A stretch of 64,000 bases of DNA, taken from Maribellus sp. CM-23. GTDB lineage: Bacteria; Bacteroidota; Bacteroidia; Bacteroidales; Prolixibacteraceae. Positions 51,257 through 60,784 of the stretch are shown one piece after another. The notes below the pieces were generated by a model. The model ran no database searches. It saw only the letters and a list, made by a program, of their open reading frames with translations, and was not told where the DNA came from. The position numbers and the translations under genes were made by a program. Where the stretch lies: contig NZ_JADWYJ010000001.1 in assembly GCF_021354595.1 (NCBI RefSeq), forward strand, positions 101,446-165,445, written 5' to 3'. Numbering within the stretch: the stretch's first letter is position 1; each line of letters starts with the position of its first letter.

Positions 51257-52255
51257 TTAATATGGAAAAGTGTACTCGAACAGCTTTTCTGAACGGGTAC
51301 GGATATAGGTATTAAAAGAAGTGGCTCCTTCCGTCAGCTCAATCACTCTGGCTCCGCGATCCAGGATCTCGGTATACGCCGGAACGTAACCTGTTTTCCT
51401 CCCGTAGGCAAGAGCAACTCCAAATAAACCTCCGATATAATCATTGTTATGATCATGTCCAACAAAAACTCCTTTTACATCATTCATTTCCACAAAAGCG
51501 GATAACAAACCTGTATTTATCGTGGGAGCATGAACTTTTTCGGTATTGTTTCCCAAAGTACCTTCCTGCTCGCGCACCACCGCATATTCAGGCAGTGGGA
51601 TGTGAAAAAACGCCAACGCCGGAATTACACGTTTGTTTTTTTCGGTAAACTCCCGACTTGTTCTACGGTACCAGTCAATCTGGTCGTGTTTCACCCATCC
51701 GTAGCCACTTACTTTTCCGTGATCAGAATATGCTTTCGAGTCAAACAGATAAACCACCATTTCATCCTGGTCTCCGTTGGACGAAAGAATGGGCAAAGAA
51801 CAATTTCCCTGCCCTGAAACTTCCTTGATCTGGTTGCTTGTTACACTCATCGGATTTTTGCTCAAATGCTCCAGAATCGTACTGGTTTTCAGATCCGTTT
51901 CGGTATCATGGTTTCCAAAATTAACCGCAAAGGGTACCCGTAATTCAGTCATTGGTTGGGTTACGCGGTCCCAGCCGGCTACCGCAGGTGAAGATACCAC
52001 CACATCGCCTGTAAAGACAACCAGATCAGGTTTTTCTTCTTCAATCAAAAGCCGCATCAATTCGATGGTACTATCGTTCTGGGCTTTGTGCTTATCTGAA
52101 TGCACATAATGCAGGTCGGTAAACTGAATGATCTTGAATTTCTTATCCTTAAACTTCAGGCCTGGTCCGGCCGATACGCTCAAACCAATGCATGTAAAAA
52201 GAACAACAGCAGTTAATAATTTTCCTTTTCCAACGAACTTGTTTAACATTCTCAT
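51257..52255 (-). CDS. Exported calcineurin-type metallophosphoesterase (locus D)
   Basis: 332 residues. Signal peptide ending VSAG near 29. Metal-site blocks are IQFTDLHYVHSD, VVFTGDVVV, NFGNHDTETD, AFFHIPLPEY and VFVGHDHNNDYIG. The VGHDHxND ending is characteristic of Bacteroidota metallophosphatase-family proteins. It probably removes phosphate from a periplasmic substrate in the same pathway as the ADP-ribosylglycohydrolase-family protein. It follows the glycan-binding protein after a strong stem-loop. Confidence 0.92.
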   Translation of the reverse strand: MRMLNKFVGKGKLLTAVVLFTCIGLSVSAGPGLKFKDKKFKIIQFTDLHYVHSDKHKAQNDSTIELMRLLIEEEKPDLVVFTGDVVVSSPAVAGWDRVTQPMTELRVPFAVNFGNHDTETDLKTSTILEHLSKNPMSVTSNQIKEVSGQGNCSLPILSSNGDQDEMVVYLFDSKAYSDHGKVSGYGWVKHDQIDWYRRTSREFTEKNKRVIPALAFFHIPLPEYAVVREQEGTLGNNTEKVHAPTINTGLLSAFVEMNDVKGVFVGHDHNNDYIGGLFGVALAYGRKTGYVPAYTEILDRGARVIELTEGATSFNTYIRTRSEKLFEYTFPY

Positions 52256-52276
52256 AGTTATTTTTCAAAATTTCAA

Positions 52277-52340
52277 GGAGTGAAACACTTTACCGCAGGC
52301 CTGCCATAAACTGCATTTGTGTGGTAAAGCCTTTCACTCC
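52277..52340 (-). terminator. Strong stem-loop after the glycan-binding protein gene
   Basis: An 18-bp stem with two mismatches: GGAGTGAAACACTTTACC (52277-52294) against GGTAAAGCCTTTCACTCC (52323-52340), with an internal GCAG/CTGC. It is 29 bp after the SGBP stop and 21 bp before the metallophosphoesterase start. It may separate high-level SusCD expression from the enzymes. Confidence 0.65.
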
Positions 52341-52369
52341 AAAAGTTTATATTCAATCGCTTTTAATTT

Positions 52370-53491
52370 CTATTCTTTCAGTGTAACCCTGAAATTGTCC
52401 CAACCCATCTTCAGCGGTTCACCCGCAGGCGATTCAATCCGGATATTAAAGGAGCCAATGTAGTCCTTGTTCCCGGCAAAATCAACCGGAATTACCCTTT
52501 CCAGAGGGAAACGAACGGTTTGCCACACACCTAAGCTTTGCACCACCAAGTCGGCCGGTGTTATCTTAGCCGGAGCATGATTCCAGTAATTATAAAGATA
52601 AAAGTGAGTATTCATAATCGGCAGGATCATATTCAGCTCAAATTTTACTTCATACTTATCCGGATTGTCTTTCATATCAGCTGTGTATGGGAACGCAGCG
52701 CCTATCAGGTACGACCAGCCACTACCTTCGCTTCCAACCGTAAGCAGAGAATAGTTACCATCTACCGGTTCCGGATCTTCCCAGCCCCCAACGTAAGCGA
52801 TGCCACTTGTTCCCTTGTAGGGCACATCATCAAAATTGGTTACCAGATTCTGACGGTCGCGGTAATAGCCCGGACAAACAGCCCTGGCATTGTATTTTTT
52901 ATTGACCAGTTCAATTTTGATATTTTCGTTGGCATCAGCAGGAACAGCTACAGTTAAAAAGTTGCTGCCCACCTGGATTACCGGTTGCTCTTTTCCTTCA
53001 AAAACAACAACGGTGTTTGACGAGTCCACTTCGTACAGATTGAAAAACTCTCCGTAAATCTTCATCGTGTCGCCCGGAGCTGTATACTCGTTGAACATTC
53101 CGGTTAATTTGATGGCCGGAATATTTACCGTAAAGTCGAAATCGAAAGAACCACCTTCTGTGGTCACTTTCACTTTATTTGTGATTTCAGATGGCATGGC
53201 AATCGGTACCTGAAGGTACAACACATCCTCTTCGTAATACACCTCTTCAATCGCTACCAAAACATCGTTAAAGGAAATTTCGGTTGCTTTCTCAATGTTC
53301 TTTCCCTGGATAGCGATCCAGTCGCCCATCTCTCCGGAGGCAATTACCGAATCGAGGGCATAAAGCGATGTTATTTTTGAAAATACAGGCGCTTCGGGCA
53401 CCAGTTCATCCTCCTGACAAGCTAAAACCAGCAGCACACAACACCCGATAACAAGGCCTTTGAAATATATGGTTGTCAATAATTTATTCAT
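52370..53491 (-). CDS. Surface glycan-binding lipoprotein with IPT/TIG-like domains (locus D)
   Basis: 373 residues. Lipobox LLVLAC. Two IPT/TIG-like immunoglobulin domains come first (ASGEMGDWIAIQGKNIEKATEISFNDV and TAPGDTMKIYGEFFNLY). The C-terminal about 170 residues form a jelly-roll-like carbohydrate-binding part (VTNFDDVPYKGTSGIAYVGGWEDPEPVDGNYSLL...WDNFRVTLKE). This is the pattern of glycan-binding proteins that follow SusD in many PULs. It presents substrate on the cell surface. It is 30 bp after the SusD gene. Confidence 0.85.
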   Translation of the reverse strand: MNKLLTTIYFKGLVIGCCVLLVLACQEDELVPEAPVFSKITSLYALDSVIASGEMGDWIAIQGKNIEKATEISFNDVLVAIEEVYYEEDVLYLQVPIAMPSEITNKVKVTTEGGSFDFDFTVNIPAIKLTGMFNEYTAPGDTMKIYGEFFNLYEVDSSNTVVVFEGKEQPVIQVGSNFLTVAVPADANENIKIELVNKKYNARAVCPGYYRDRQNLVTNFDDVPYKGTSGIAYVGGWEDPEPVDGNYSLLTVGSEGSGWSYLIGAAFPYTADMKDNPDKYEVKFELNMILPIMNTHFYLYNYWNHAPAKITPADLVVQSLGVWQTVRFPLERVIPVDFAGNKDYIGSFNIRIESPAGEPLKMGWDNFRVTLKE

Positions 53492-53521
53492 AATTCGTGT
53501 TTTTATAGTGAAATGAATGGC

Positions 53522-55219
53522 TTACCACCCCGGGTTATTTGTTTCGATAAACGGGTTGGTGTTGATCTCATTGGCCGGAAGTGGAAGCAGCAAGTGCCTT
53601 TTTTGTCTTCTTTTAATGACATCTTTCTCATCCACATCAATGGCATTCATGGTTTGCAGGTAAATTCCCCAGCGTAACAAATCAAACTTACGGATCCCTT
53701 CTGCAGCAAACTCTTTCACGCGTTCTTCCAAAATATACGAGCGGAATGACTCCTGGGTCCAGGCCCGGGTTTCCCCGATTTCCCCAGCCAGGGTACTGTT
53801 GTTCCTGAAATTCAGTTTTTCCACCTGGGTAATTGCTTCAGGAGTTGGTCCACCGTTTACTTCGTTGGCCGCTTCGGCATACAACAAAATTACTTCGGCA
53901 TAGCGCAGGAACGGGAAGTTGAAATCGGTCCGCTGTCCATCCAGCGGCACTGTTACCTGGTAAAATTTCTTCAGCTTCGATCCGTACAAATGTGCACTGT
54001 AATAGAGGATGTCCGACGGATCGTATCCATCCAAGCCTAAACGCACTTTTGCGCTATCCTTGGCCGGGTAATACGAATAAATCAGTTTCCCTGCAGAATT
54101 TGTCGATACCGGCACCCGGTGAACAACTCCCCATTTCACCCGGCCGTCGTTTTCTTCGAAGAGCTGATACCAATGATCGCGCTGCACATAGTAGCCCGAC
54201 GACATCACGCCTGTTTCTTTAAAATAACCCGAATAGTCGGTTGCCACATAGTTGCTGGTTTCGGTGCTTCCCGGTGTTGTTTGAAGCGTAAAAATGAATT
54301 CGCCCCGGTTCCGGCTTGCCACCGACCACAACTCCTCCTGCGAAGGATAAAGCATAAAATCGTTGGATTGAATAACTTCCATGGCCTTGTCCATCGCCAG
54401 TTTGTAATACTCTGCAGAGTTGAAACCTTCGTAGCCAGCAACCTGTGTTTTCTGGAACGTAAGTTTTTGCGGAACAGGAATAAACTGTTTCGCTCCGTTT
54501 TCATTGTAAAAATGACCGGGGCCGCCCATTACCGAAATATTCCCTGAAGCCATTGACGCCGAGCCAATGGTTGCATATACCTTTGCCAGCAAAGCTTTTG
54601 CAGCTCCCCGCGAAACATGACCGATTTTGTATTCGGGATCCTGTGTTGAGTACATGGCTTCTTCAGCAAACTTGAGTTCTTCAATAATGTGCTCGTACAC
54701 TTCTTTGATGGGCGAACGTGGCTTGTAAAGGTCGGCACCTTCAGCAATCGATTCTTTGTACAAACACAAGTCACCAAAAAACTGAACCAGGTTGAAATAA
54801 CTCCATGCTTTTAGAAAAGCCAATTCGCCCATGGCATTTGCTTTCACATGTTCAGGAATACTCATTTTGGCAATCAGCGATTTGTGGTAGTTCGCCCGGT
54901 GAATGGTAATGTAGTAGTAGTTGTAAAAGTTGATCACCGATCCGTGCTCGTAAAAGTTTCCGGCACCAAGCGTACCAAAAGCCCAGGCCGGCCCACTTTG
55001 ATAGTCGCAATCGAAGTTAACCACGGTATGGTAATTTCCCCATTCAAAACCGTAATTCAGCGAGTTGAATGCCCCCGTCACCAGTTGATCGTAATTGTTG
55101 TTATTAACCAGGTCTTCACCTGCGATAAAAGTATAGGTCTTTTCTTCCAGCAAATCAGCACATGAAGCCAGAAAAAGCCCAATTACAAGGGTTGCCAGAT
55201 ATTTTATATGTCGATTCAT
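53522..55219 (-). CDS. SusD/RagB family nutrient-binding lipoprotein (locus D)
   Basis: 565 residues. Lipobox FLASC, mature Cys at 20. TPR-like segments include AMGELAFLKAWSYFNLVQFFGDLCLY and the RagB part FPFLRYAEVILLYAEAANEVNGG and LEERVKEFAAEGIRKFDLLRWG. It ends NPGW. It caps the SusC transporter on the surface. It is 20 bp after SusC. It is clearly not a recent duplicate of the locus-A SusD. Confidence 0.95.
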   Translation of the reverse strand: MNRHIKYLATLVIGLFLASCADLLEEKTYTFIAGEDLVNNNNYDQLVTGAFNSLNYGFEWGNYHTVVNFDCDYQSGPAWAFGTLGAGNFYEHGSVINFYNYYYITIHRANYHKSLIAKMSIPEHVKANAMGELAFLKAWSYFNLVQFFGDLCLYKESIAEGADLYKPRSPIKEVYEHIIEELKFAEEAMYSTQDPEYKIGHVSRGAAKALLAKVYATIGSASMASGNISVMGGPGHFYNENGAKQFIPVPQKLTFQKTQVAGYEGFNSAEYYKLAMDKAMEVIQSNDFMLYPSQEELWSVASRNRGEFIFTLQTTPGSTETSNYVATDYSGYFKETGVMSSGYYVQRDHWYQLFEENDGRVKWGVVHRVPVSTNSAGKLIYSYYPAKDSAKVRLGLDGYDPSDILYYSAHLYGSKLKKFYQVTVPLDGQRTDFNFPFLRYAEVILLYAEAANEVNGGPTPEAITQVEKLNFRNNSTLAGEIGETRAWTQESFRSYILEERVKEFAAEGIRKFDLLRWGIYLQTMNAIDVDEKDVIKRRQKRHLLLPLPANEINTNPFIETNNPGW

Positions 55220-55239
55220 AATGTCAAGGTTTTAATGGG

Positions 55240-58200
55240 TTAAAATTCCATTTTAAAGCCAAAAGTTATTGTCCGTGCACTCGGGTACGAAGCCATATCA
55301 ACTCCCCTTCTCGAAACATCGCCTCCGAAAGTATTGACATCGGGGTCGTACCAGCGGTATTTGGTAATGGTGAAAAGGTTGTTCACACTTGCGTTTAGTT
55401 GCAACGACTGAATCCAGGGAGCCGGATTACGGAAGAGATAACTAAAGTTCAGGTTTTTCAGACGCAGGTAAGAACCGTCTTCCACGTATCTGTCAGAGGC
55501 TTTCATGCTTCGCGTAAACGTTCCGTCGGGGCGTGGAGCTGTTGCACCTTCCCGGTTTTCAGGAGTCCAACGGTTATCGTAAATAAAGTGCGGCATATTA
55601 CTAAAGCCCGACAAACTGTAGCGTTTTATGTTAACGTTCAGGATATCGTTTCCATAAGTTCCCTGCAAAAAGAAGCTCATTGTAAAGTCTTTCCAGGTAA
55701 CCGTATTGGTAAGTCCGTACAGAATTTTTGGATTGGTATTTCCAATAATCTCCTTATCCCGGTCATCCACTATTTTATCGTTGTTGGTATCCATGTATTT
55801 CACCTGGCCAATCATGCTTCGAATGCGGGAATCTGTTTCGTCCTTAAACTGAGGATCGGCGCGCACTTCGGCTTCACTGTCGTAAAAGCCGTCTTCCCTG
55901 TAGCCATAAATCAAACCAATTGGCTCGCCGTTTCTCCGCAGGAACATACTCTCCATTCCCCAGGCAACATCAGAGAACTGATCGGCTTCCAGGCCATCCA
56001 CTTTGTTTTTGTTAAACGAAGCATTGGCATCCACTTTCCAGCTGAAATCCCGTTGCGAAAAGATGTACACGCTTCCGGCCAGTTCCAAACCTTTGTTTTC
56101 CACCTCGCCATAGTTCGACGCCAGTGTTGAAAACCCTGTACTTGCCGGGATAAAGCGGTTCTGAAGCAAATCCACTGTTTTTTTATGATACAGGTCAACA
56201 TTCAGGTTTACGCGTTTATTAAGCATGGTAATATCCAAACCAAGGTTGCTTTGCGTGGTTGTTTCCCATTTCAGATTTGGGTTGGCAGGACCTCCCCAGC
56301 GCGATTCGGCATAACCACTGGCCAGACGGCCGTCGTACGGATAGTTCAGTGCCACCATCCGTGAGCGGGTAGCGTAGGCGCTAATCCCCTGGTTTCCGGT
56401 TTGTCCGTAACTGGCGCGAAGTTTCAGGTCATCAAAAATCCCCAGGCTTTTGATAAAATTTTCGTCGGATAAACGCCATGCAAAAGCCACTGAAGAAAAA
56501 TCGGACCAGCGGTTTTCCTCCGAGAAACGACTCGAACCATCACGACGGTAAGACACAGTAAACAGGTACCTGTCTAACAAGGAGTAGTTTACCCTGCCGA
56601 GGTAAGACATCAATGAACTTTCTCCGCGGGTACTGGTGTTGGTTTCCTGGTGAAGCGCTGCTCCCATGTCGTTTTCCTCTGTCAAATCATTCGGGAATCC
56701 GGTCGCACTCATTGTTTTACCACCCCAGTTCACGTTTTCATAAGTCCAGGCAAGCACAGCATCAATCCGGTGATTCTCGTTCAACTCTTTGTTGAATTTC
56801 AGAATCGATTCCAGGGTTGTGCTTTCATAAAAGTTATCAGCCTGTCGTCCGTAACCGTTTTTAGGTGCCAAACCCTCGGCCACCCAACGGTTGTAGTATT
56901 CGTTTCGGGTATTTTTGTTGTTTCCGTAACCCAGGTTTTGTCTAAATTTCAGAAAGTCAGTAAACGTAATTTCAGCAAAAGCCGAGTTAAAAATATTAAG
57001 CGCTCCCACTATGTTTTTAGCGGTACGGGTATACAAATAAGGGTTCGCCAGCCCGGACGAAGTATCTTCGGTATAGCCAGAGTCGCGATCCGGATCAAAA
57101 ACCGGACGGGTTGGATTGAACGAAATGGACGACGGAATTACCCCGTAGTTTTCGCTGTTGGTCCGCGCCAAACGGTTGGTCGATTTCGTAATGCTCAGGT
57201 TATTTCCAACCTCGATCCATTTTGAGATCTTTTTGGTGATATTGGAACGAACCGTATAACGTTTGTAGAAAGAGTTTACAATCACCCCTTCCTGATCCAG
57301 CATACCGGCAGAAAACAGGTAATGTCCTTTTTCATTTCCTTCCGAGAAACTCAGGTTGTATTCCTGGGTAGCCGCAGTTTGAAAAATCTGATCCTGCCAG
57401 TTGGTACCGCCACCTTCATACCCATTCCGGAAATCATTCGGCCCCGGGTAGTAAGTGCTGTCAACAATCATTTCCAGACCGGTTTCCGGGTCGGTTTCTT
57501 TGCTGTACGACCAACGCCCGTTTACCGGGAACGGCAAGAAGTCGTCACCAACATATTCTTTGCCATCATAGGTATAACCATTGATTACCTGCTCATTCCG
57601 GTATTCGGCGTAAGTAGCAGCATCCAACACATCAATTTTACTGATCACATTGGATACGCCAAAATTTGAACTGAAAGTAACTTTTGCTTTCGCCACTCCC
57701 TGCCCTTTGGTAGTAATAATAACAACTCCGTTGGCCGCACGGGAACCATAAATAGCTGTTGCCGAAGCATCTTTTAATACTTCGATCGATTGAATATCGT
57801 TGGGGTTGATCAGGCTTAGCGGGTTGTTTCGCTGCTTGTCGCCAAAAGTTCCCGGTGCGGGTGCTTCTCCTGCCTCAAATGGAACCCCGTCAACAATGTA
57901 CAACGGTTCGTTACTGGTAGTAAAAGAGTTGGCACCACGAATTAAAATATTTATTCCGGCCCCGGGAGCACCGTCAGCCTGCTGCACCTGAACACCTGCC
58001 AGCCGGCCCTGAAGTGCCTGGTTGATTCCCTGTGGGTTGGTTTGCATCAAGTCTTCGCTTTTTAGGGAAGAAACCGAACCGGTTAAGTCGCGTTTGCTTA
58101 CCGAACCGTAACCAATAACTACCACTTCGTCCACTCCAATGGCCATATCCTTTAGAACCACATGCAGTTCTTTTTTTCCTTTTACTGCAACTTCCAGCGT

Positions 58201-58785
58201 TTCCATTCCTATAAATGAAAAAACCAAAACGGCATCCGCCGGAATATTATTCAGTCGGAACTGCCCTGTTTCATTGGTTACCGTTCCATTGGTGGTTCCG
58301 GCCACAACGACCGTAACCCCCGGAAGTGGAGCTCCATGAGCATCAACAACTTTCCCCTTCACTTCCCCTGAAGACTGGTCAGCCAAGCTCCCATTCTTTC
58401 CTAAAGAATCGTCTTTAAACAGAAAAATCTGACGGTCGTTAATGGAGTAGGCCACTCCGGTTCCCCGCAAAATTGCCTTCAATACTTCATCAACCTTCTT
58501 TTCTTTTACTTTTATGTTGACAGTTTGCTCTACATCAACCATGTCTTTGTTGTAAAGAAAAAAGAATTCCGACCTCTTTTCAATCTCGTCAATCACCTCC
58601 TCCAGCGTGGCTTTGTTCATATCCAGCGAGAGCTTTGCCTGCTGCGAATACGAGCTTACAGCAAAAGCCTGGGAGATTGAGACAATCACAAGAATAATAG
58701 TGAATCGCATCATTTTAATCAGTTCTATCAAACCATGGCACAACCATGACCTGAGATTGTGTTTTTTTTTCATAAATTTGTTCAT
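55240..58785 (-). CDS. SusC/RagA family TonB-dependent receptor with STN domain (locus D)
   Basis: 1181 residues. Signal segment to about 48 (SYSQ), STN domain (LDMNKATLEEVIDEIEKRSEFFF...), carboxypeptidase-regulatory-like domain (KGKVVDAHGAPLPGVTVVVAG), plug (VVVIGYGSVSKRDLTGSVSS) and barrel ending ARTITFGFKMEF. With the upstream ECF sigma and FecR genes this indicates sigma-coupled sensing of its substrate. The N-terminal STN domain would contact FecR. The start could also be at the Met five codons in (58773). Confidence 0.96.
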   Translation of the reverse strand: MNKFMKKKHNLRSWLCHGLIELIKMMRFTIILVIVSISQAFAVSSYSQQAKLSLDMNKATLEEVIDEIEKRSEFFFLYNKDMVDVEQTVNIKVKEKKVDEVLKAILRGTGVAYSINDRQIFLFKDDSLGKNGSLADQSSGEVKGKVVDAHGAPLPGVTVVVAGTTNGTVTNETGQFRLNNIPADAVLVFSFIGMETLEVAVKGKKELHVVLKDMAIGVDEVVVIGYGSVSKRDLTGSVSSLKSEDLMQTNPQGINQALQGRLAGVQVQQADGAPGAGINILIRGANSFTTSNEPLYIVDGVPFEAGEAPAPGTFGDKQRNNPLSLINPNDIQSIEVLKDASATAIYGSRAANGVVIITTKGQGVAKAKVTFSSNFGVSNVISKIDVLDAATYAEYRNEQVINGYTYDGKEYVGDDFLPFPVNGRWSYSKETDPETGLEMIVDSTYYPGPNDFRNGYEGGGTNWQDQIFQTAATQEYNLSFSEGNEKGHYLFSAGMLDQEGVIVNSFYKRYTVRSNITKKISKWIEVGNNLSITKSTNRLARTNSENYGVIPSSISFNPTRPVFDPDRDSGYTEDTSSGLANPYLYTRTAKNIVGALNIFNSAFAEITFTDFLKFRQNLGYGNNKNTRNEYYNRWVAEGLAPKNGYGRQADNFYESTTLESILKFNKELNENHRIDAVLAWTYENVNWGGKTMSATGFPNDLTEENDMGAALHQETNTSTRGESSLMSYLGRVNYSLLDRYLFTVSYRRDGSSRFSEENRWSDFSSVAFAWRLSDENFIKSLGIFDDLKLRASYGQTGNQGISAYATRSRMVALNYPYDGRLASGYAESRWGGPANPNLKWETTTQSNLGLDITMLNKRVNLNVDLYHKKTVDLLQNRFIPASTGFSTLASNYGEVENKGLELAGSVYIFSQRDFSWKVDANASFNKNKVDGLEADQFSDVAWGMESMFLRRNGEPIGLIYGYREDGFYDSEAEVRADPQFKDETDSRIRSMIGQVKYMDTNNDKIVDDRDKEIIGNTNPKILYGLTNTVTWKDFTMSFFLQGTYGNDILNVNIKRYSLSGFSNMPHFIYDNRWTPENREGATAPRPDGTFTRSMKASDRYVEDGSYLRLKNLNFSYLFRNPAPWIQSLQLNASVNNLFTITKYRWYDPDVNTFGGDVSRRGVDMASYPSARTITFGFKMEF

Positions 58786-58825
58786 TGGTGGATTTAATTC
58801 CTAGCATAATTAATTCTACATCAAG

Positions 58826-58854
58826 ACAGGGCTGGTACGGGAATACCGCCCTGT
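58826..58854 (-). promoter_or_regulatory. Stem-loop between FecR and SusC (locus D)
   Basis: ACAGGGC (58826-58832) pairs with GCCCTGT (58848-58854), continued by GGTA/TACC (58834-58837 with 58844-58847) past one bulged T, with a 6-base loop. It ends 40 bp before SusC. It matches the position, and the ACAGG...CCTGT closing pairs, of the locus-A stem at 24656-24684. Confidence 0.65.
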
Positions 58855-58911
58855 TGTCATTTTGGATTTACTTCATTGGCAATCTGTTTGTTTTTTGTTG
58901 ATTTATAACTT

Positions 58912-59937
58912 TTATTCTTTTAACCATATCTCAACCCGTTCACGGTCAAACGTTCCGTCCAACCGGCTCGTTCTTTTGTGAACCTCGTACCGGATGGGTG
59001 CTACCGAGGCCAACATCGAACATATTTTCTCCAGGCTTTCATCCTGAAATGTTGCTCTGAAGATCAAGGCTTTTAGCTCGTCTCCATGCAAAATAATTTC
59101 TGAATTGTATTTCCGCTCCAGTCGTCTGGCCAGTTCAGCCATCGGAACATTCCGAAAAATCAGCAGCCCGTCTTTCCAACTGGTATAAGCTTTCGAGTCG
59201 ATGGCTCTTTTCTCCATCTTCCGGGTTTCCTTGCAGTAGATCAGTTGTTCATCGGGCTGTAGGGCAAGCTCTTCGTTGGTGGCCTGGCAAGAAACTTTCA
59301 CTCGCCCCTGTTCCAGAATTACTTCGGCGATGTCTTCGTTTTCATAAGCCACCACATTGAACCGGGTTCCCAATACATCCACATCCAGAAACGGTGTTTT
59401 CACCCGAAACTTTTTCCGTTTGTTATGGACCACGTCAAACCAAACTTCTCCCGACACTTCCACTTCCCTCTTTTTAAAATCAAGCGGATACTTTACCACC
59501 GCACCGCCGTTCAACCATCCCTCCGTTCCATCGGGTAAATGAAACTTGGTTCGGGCACCGATCGGAGAATGAATTTCAGCCCAGCTGTCGGTATGTCCGT
59601 AGAATTTAATTCCAAAATAAGCCAAGGTGGCTCCAAACAGCAAAGCCGGCAACAGAAGCCATACTGCCACTCTCGCAAACCGTAACTGAAATCTGTTCCG
59701 GCCACGATCTGCTGACGGTTCTTCTTTTCCAATCTGCCGGTGCAACTGATCCAGCAAGAACTCCAGCTCCTCCTCCGACATTCCTTCTCCTCCTGCTTTA
59801 TCCCAATCCTTTTTCAGCATTTGCTTTAATTCGTCGTCCAGCGACTCATTTTTAAAATAGGAAGCCACTGACAGGTAATCGTTAAATGAAAACCGCCCCG
59901 TCTTAAACCGTGCTATTTTATCCTGTTTAGTATTCAT
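58912..59937 (-). CDS. FecR family anti-sigma factor (locus D)
   Basis: 341 residues. An N-terminal sigma-binding region is followed by a membrane helix (FARVAVWLLLPALLFGATLAYFG), then the FecR domain (IHSPIGARTKFHLPDGTEGWLNGGAVVKYPLDF...) and a C-terminal DUF4974-type domain (NVPMAELARRLERKYNSEIIL...). It regulates the locus-D sigma factor and is about 30-40% like its locus-A counterpart by eye. The sigma gene is 82 bp upstream. Confidence 0.93.
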   Translation of the reverse strand: MNTKQDKIARFKTGRFSFNDYLSVASYFKNESLDDELKQMLKKDWDKAGGEGMSEEELEFLLDQLHRQIGKEEPSADRGRNRFQLRFARVAVWLLLPALLFGATLAYFGIKFYGHTDSWAEIHSPIGARTKFHLPDGTEGWLNGGAVVKYPLDFKKREVEVSGEVWFDVVHNKRKKFRVKTPFLDVDVLGTRFNVVAYENEDIAEVILEQGRVKVSCQATNEELALQPDEQLIYCKETRKMEKRAIDSKAYTSWKDGLLIFRNVPMAELARRLERKYNSEIILHGDELKALIFRATFQDESLEKICSMLASVAPIRYEVHKRTSRLDGTFDRERVEIWLKE

Positions 59938-60019
59938 TCTTGTACGTTATATCCTTTAACTTGATTTTTCCACTACCGGGAAATTGAAAAAAATGAAATA
60001 TTTTTTTTTGAGTCTTCCG

Positions 60020-60625
60020 CTACTCGTTGTCAGGCAAGAAAAACATCCAAAAAAGAAGCTCTGAAATGTTATTGCGCCTTAGCTCTTCCCTGAGTTGTTT
60101 CATTGCCGCAGCCAAATGATTTTCAACGGTATTGGGCGAAATACCAAATTCTTCGGCGATCTGTTTTACCGGCCAGCCTTCGTATTTTCGCTTCAGGAAG
60201 ATTTGTTGACGACGTTCAGGAAATTGCAGAATTATTTGTTCAACCTTTTCCAGCAAAGACCGGAAATCCACCACCCGGTCCAGGTTGTTTTCCTGTTTTA
60301 GCAGGGAATAAATCAGTTCGTCCCGTGCATGGTTATCACGCAGTTTTCGGAGAAAGTATTTTTTGACCCGGCTGTATGCAATGGTAAAAAGATAGGCATT
60401 GAAAGAACATTCCGGTTTCAGATTTTCGCGAGATTCCCAAATGTACAGGAACACGTCCTGCACAATTTCCCGCGACTCTTCTTCGGATTTCAGGTAGCTC
60501 ATGGAGAATTTGTACAGTCGTTGAGAATACTTTCTGAACAAGTGATCAAACGACTTTACATCTCCCGATTTTAAGCTTTTTACGGCGTTATAATCAATCG
60601 AAATTACTGGCTTCACGTCCTTCAT
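60020..60625 (-). CDS. ECF sigma-70 factor (locus D)
   Basis: 201 residues from the ATG at 60625; the TTG nine codons upstream is rejected. Region 2: SFDHLFRKYSQRLYKFSMSYLKSEEESREIVQDVFLYIWESRENL. Region 4: FPERRQQIFLKRKYEGWPVKQIAEEFGISPNTVENHLAAAMKQLREEL. It should activate the locus-D SusC/SusD genes when FecR is triggered. The FecR gene follows by 82 bp. Confidence 0.93.
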   Translation of the reverse strand: MKDVKPVISIDYNAVKSLKSGDVKSFDHLFRKYSQRLYKFSMSYLKSEEESREIVQDVFLYIWESRENLKPECSFNAYLFTIAYSRVKKYFLRKLRDNHARDELIYSLLKQENNLDRVVDFRSLLEKVEQIILQFPERRQQIFLKRKYEGWPVKQIAEEFGISPNTVENHLAAAMKQLREELRRNNISELLFWMFFLPDNE

Positions 60626-60784
60626 TTTAGTGCGATCCGACCCAACAAACAAGCAACCGAAGTTGCCCGATGGAAATGACAGAAAATTGAGTTTGCTTCT
60701 CTTTTGCCAGTTTTAGTAAGTTTAGTCTCATTTGTTTAGTTATTAGCTTATTGATATGGTTGAGTTTATGTTAGTTGGTTGAAA

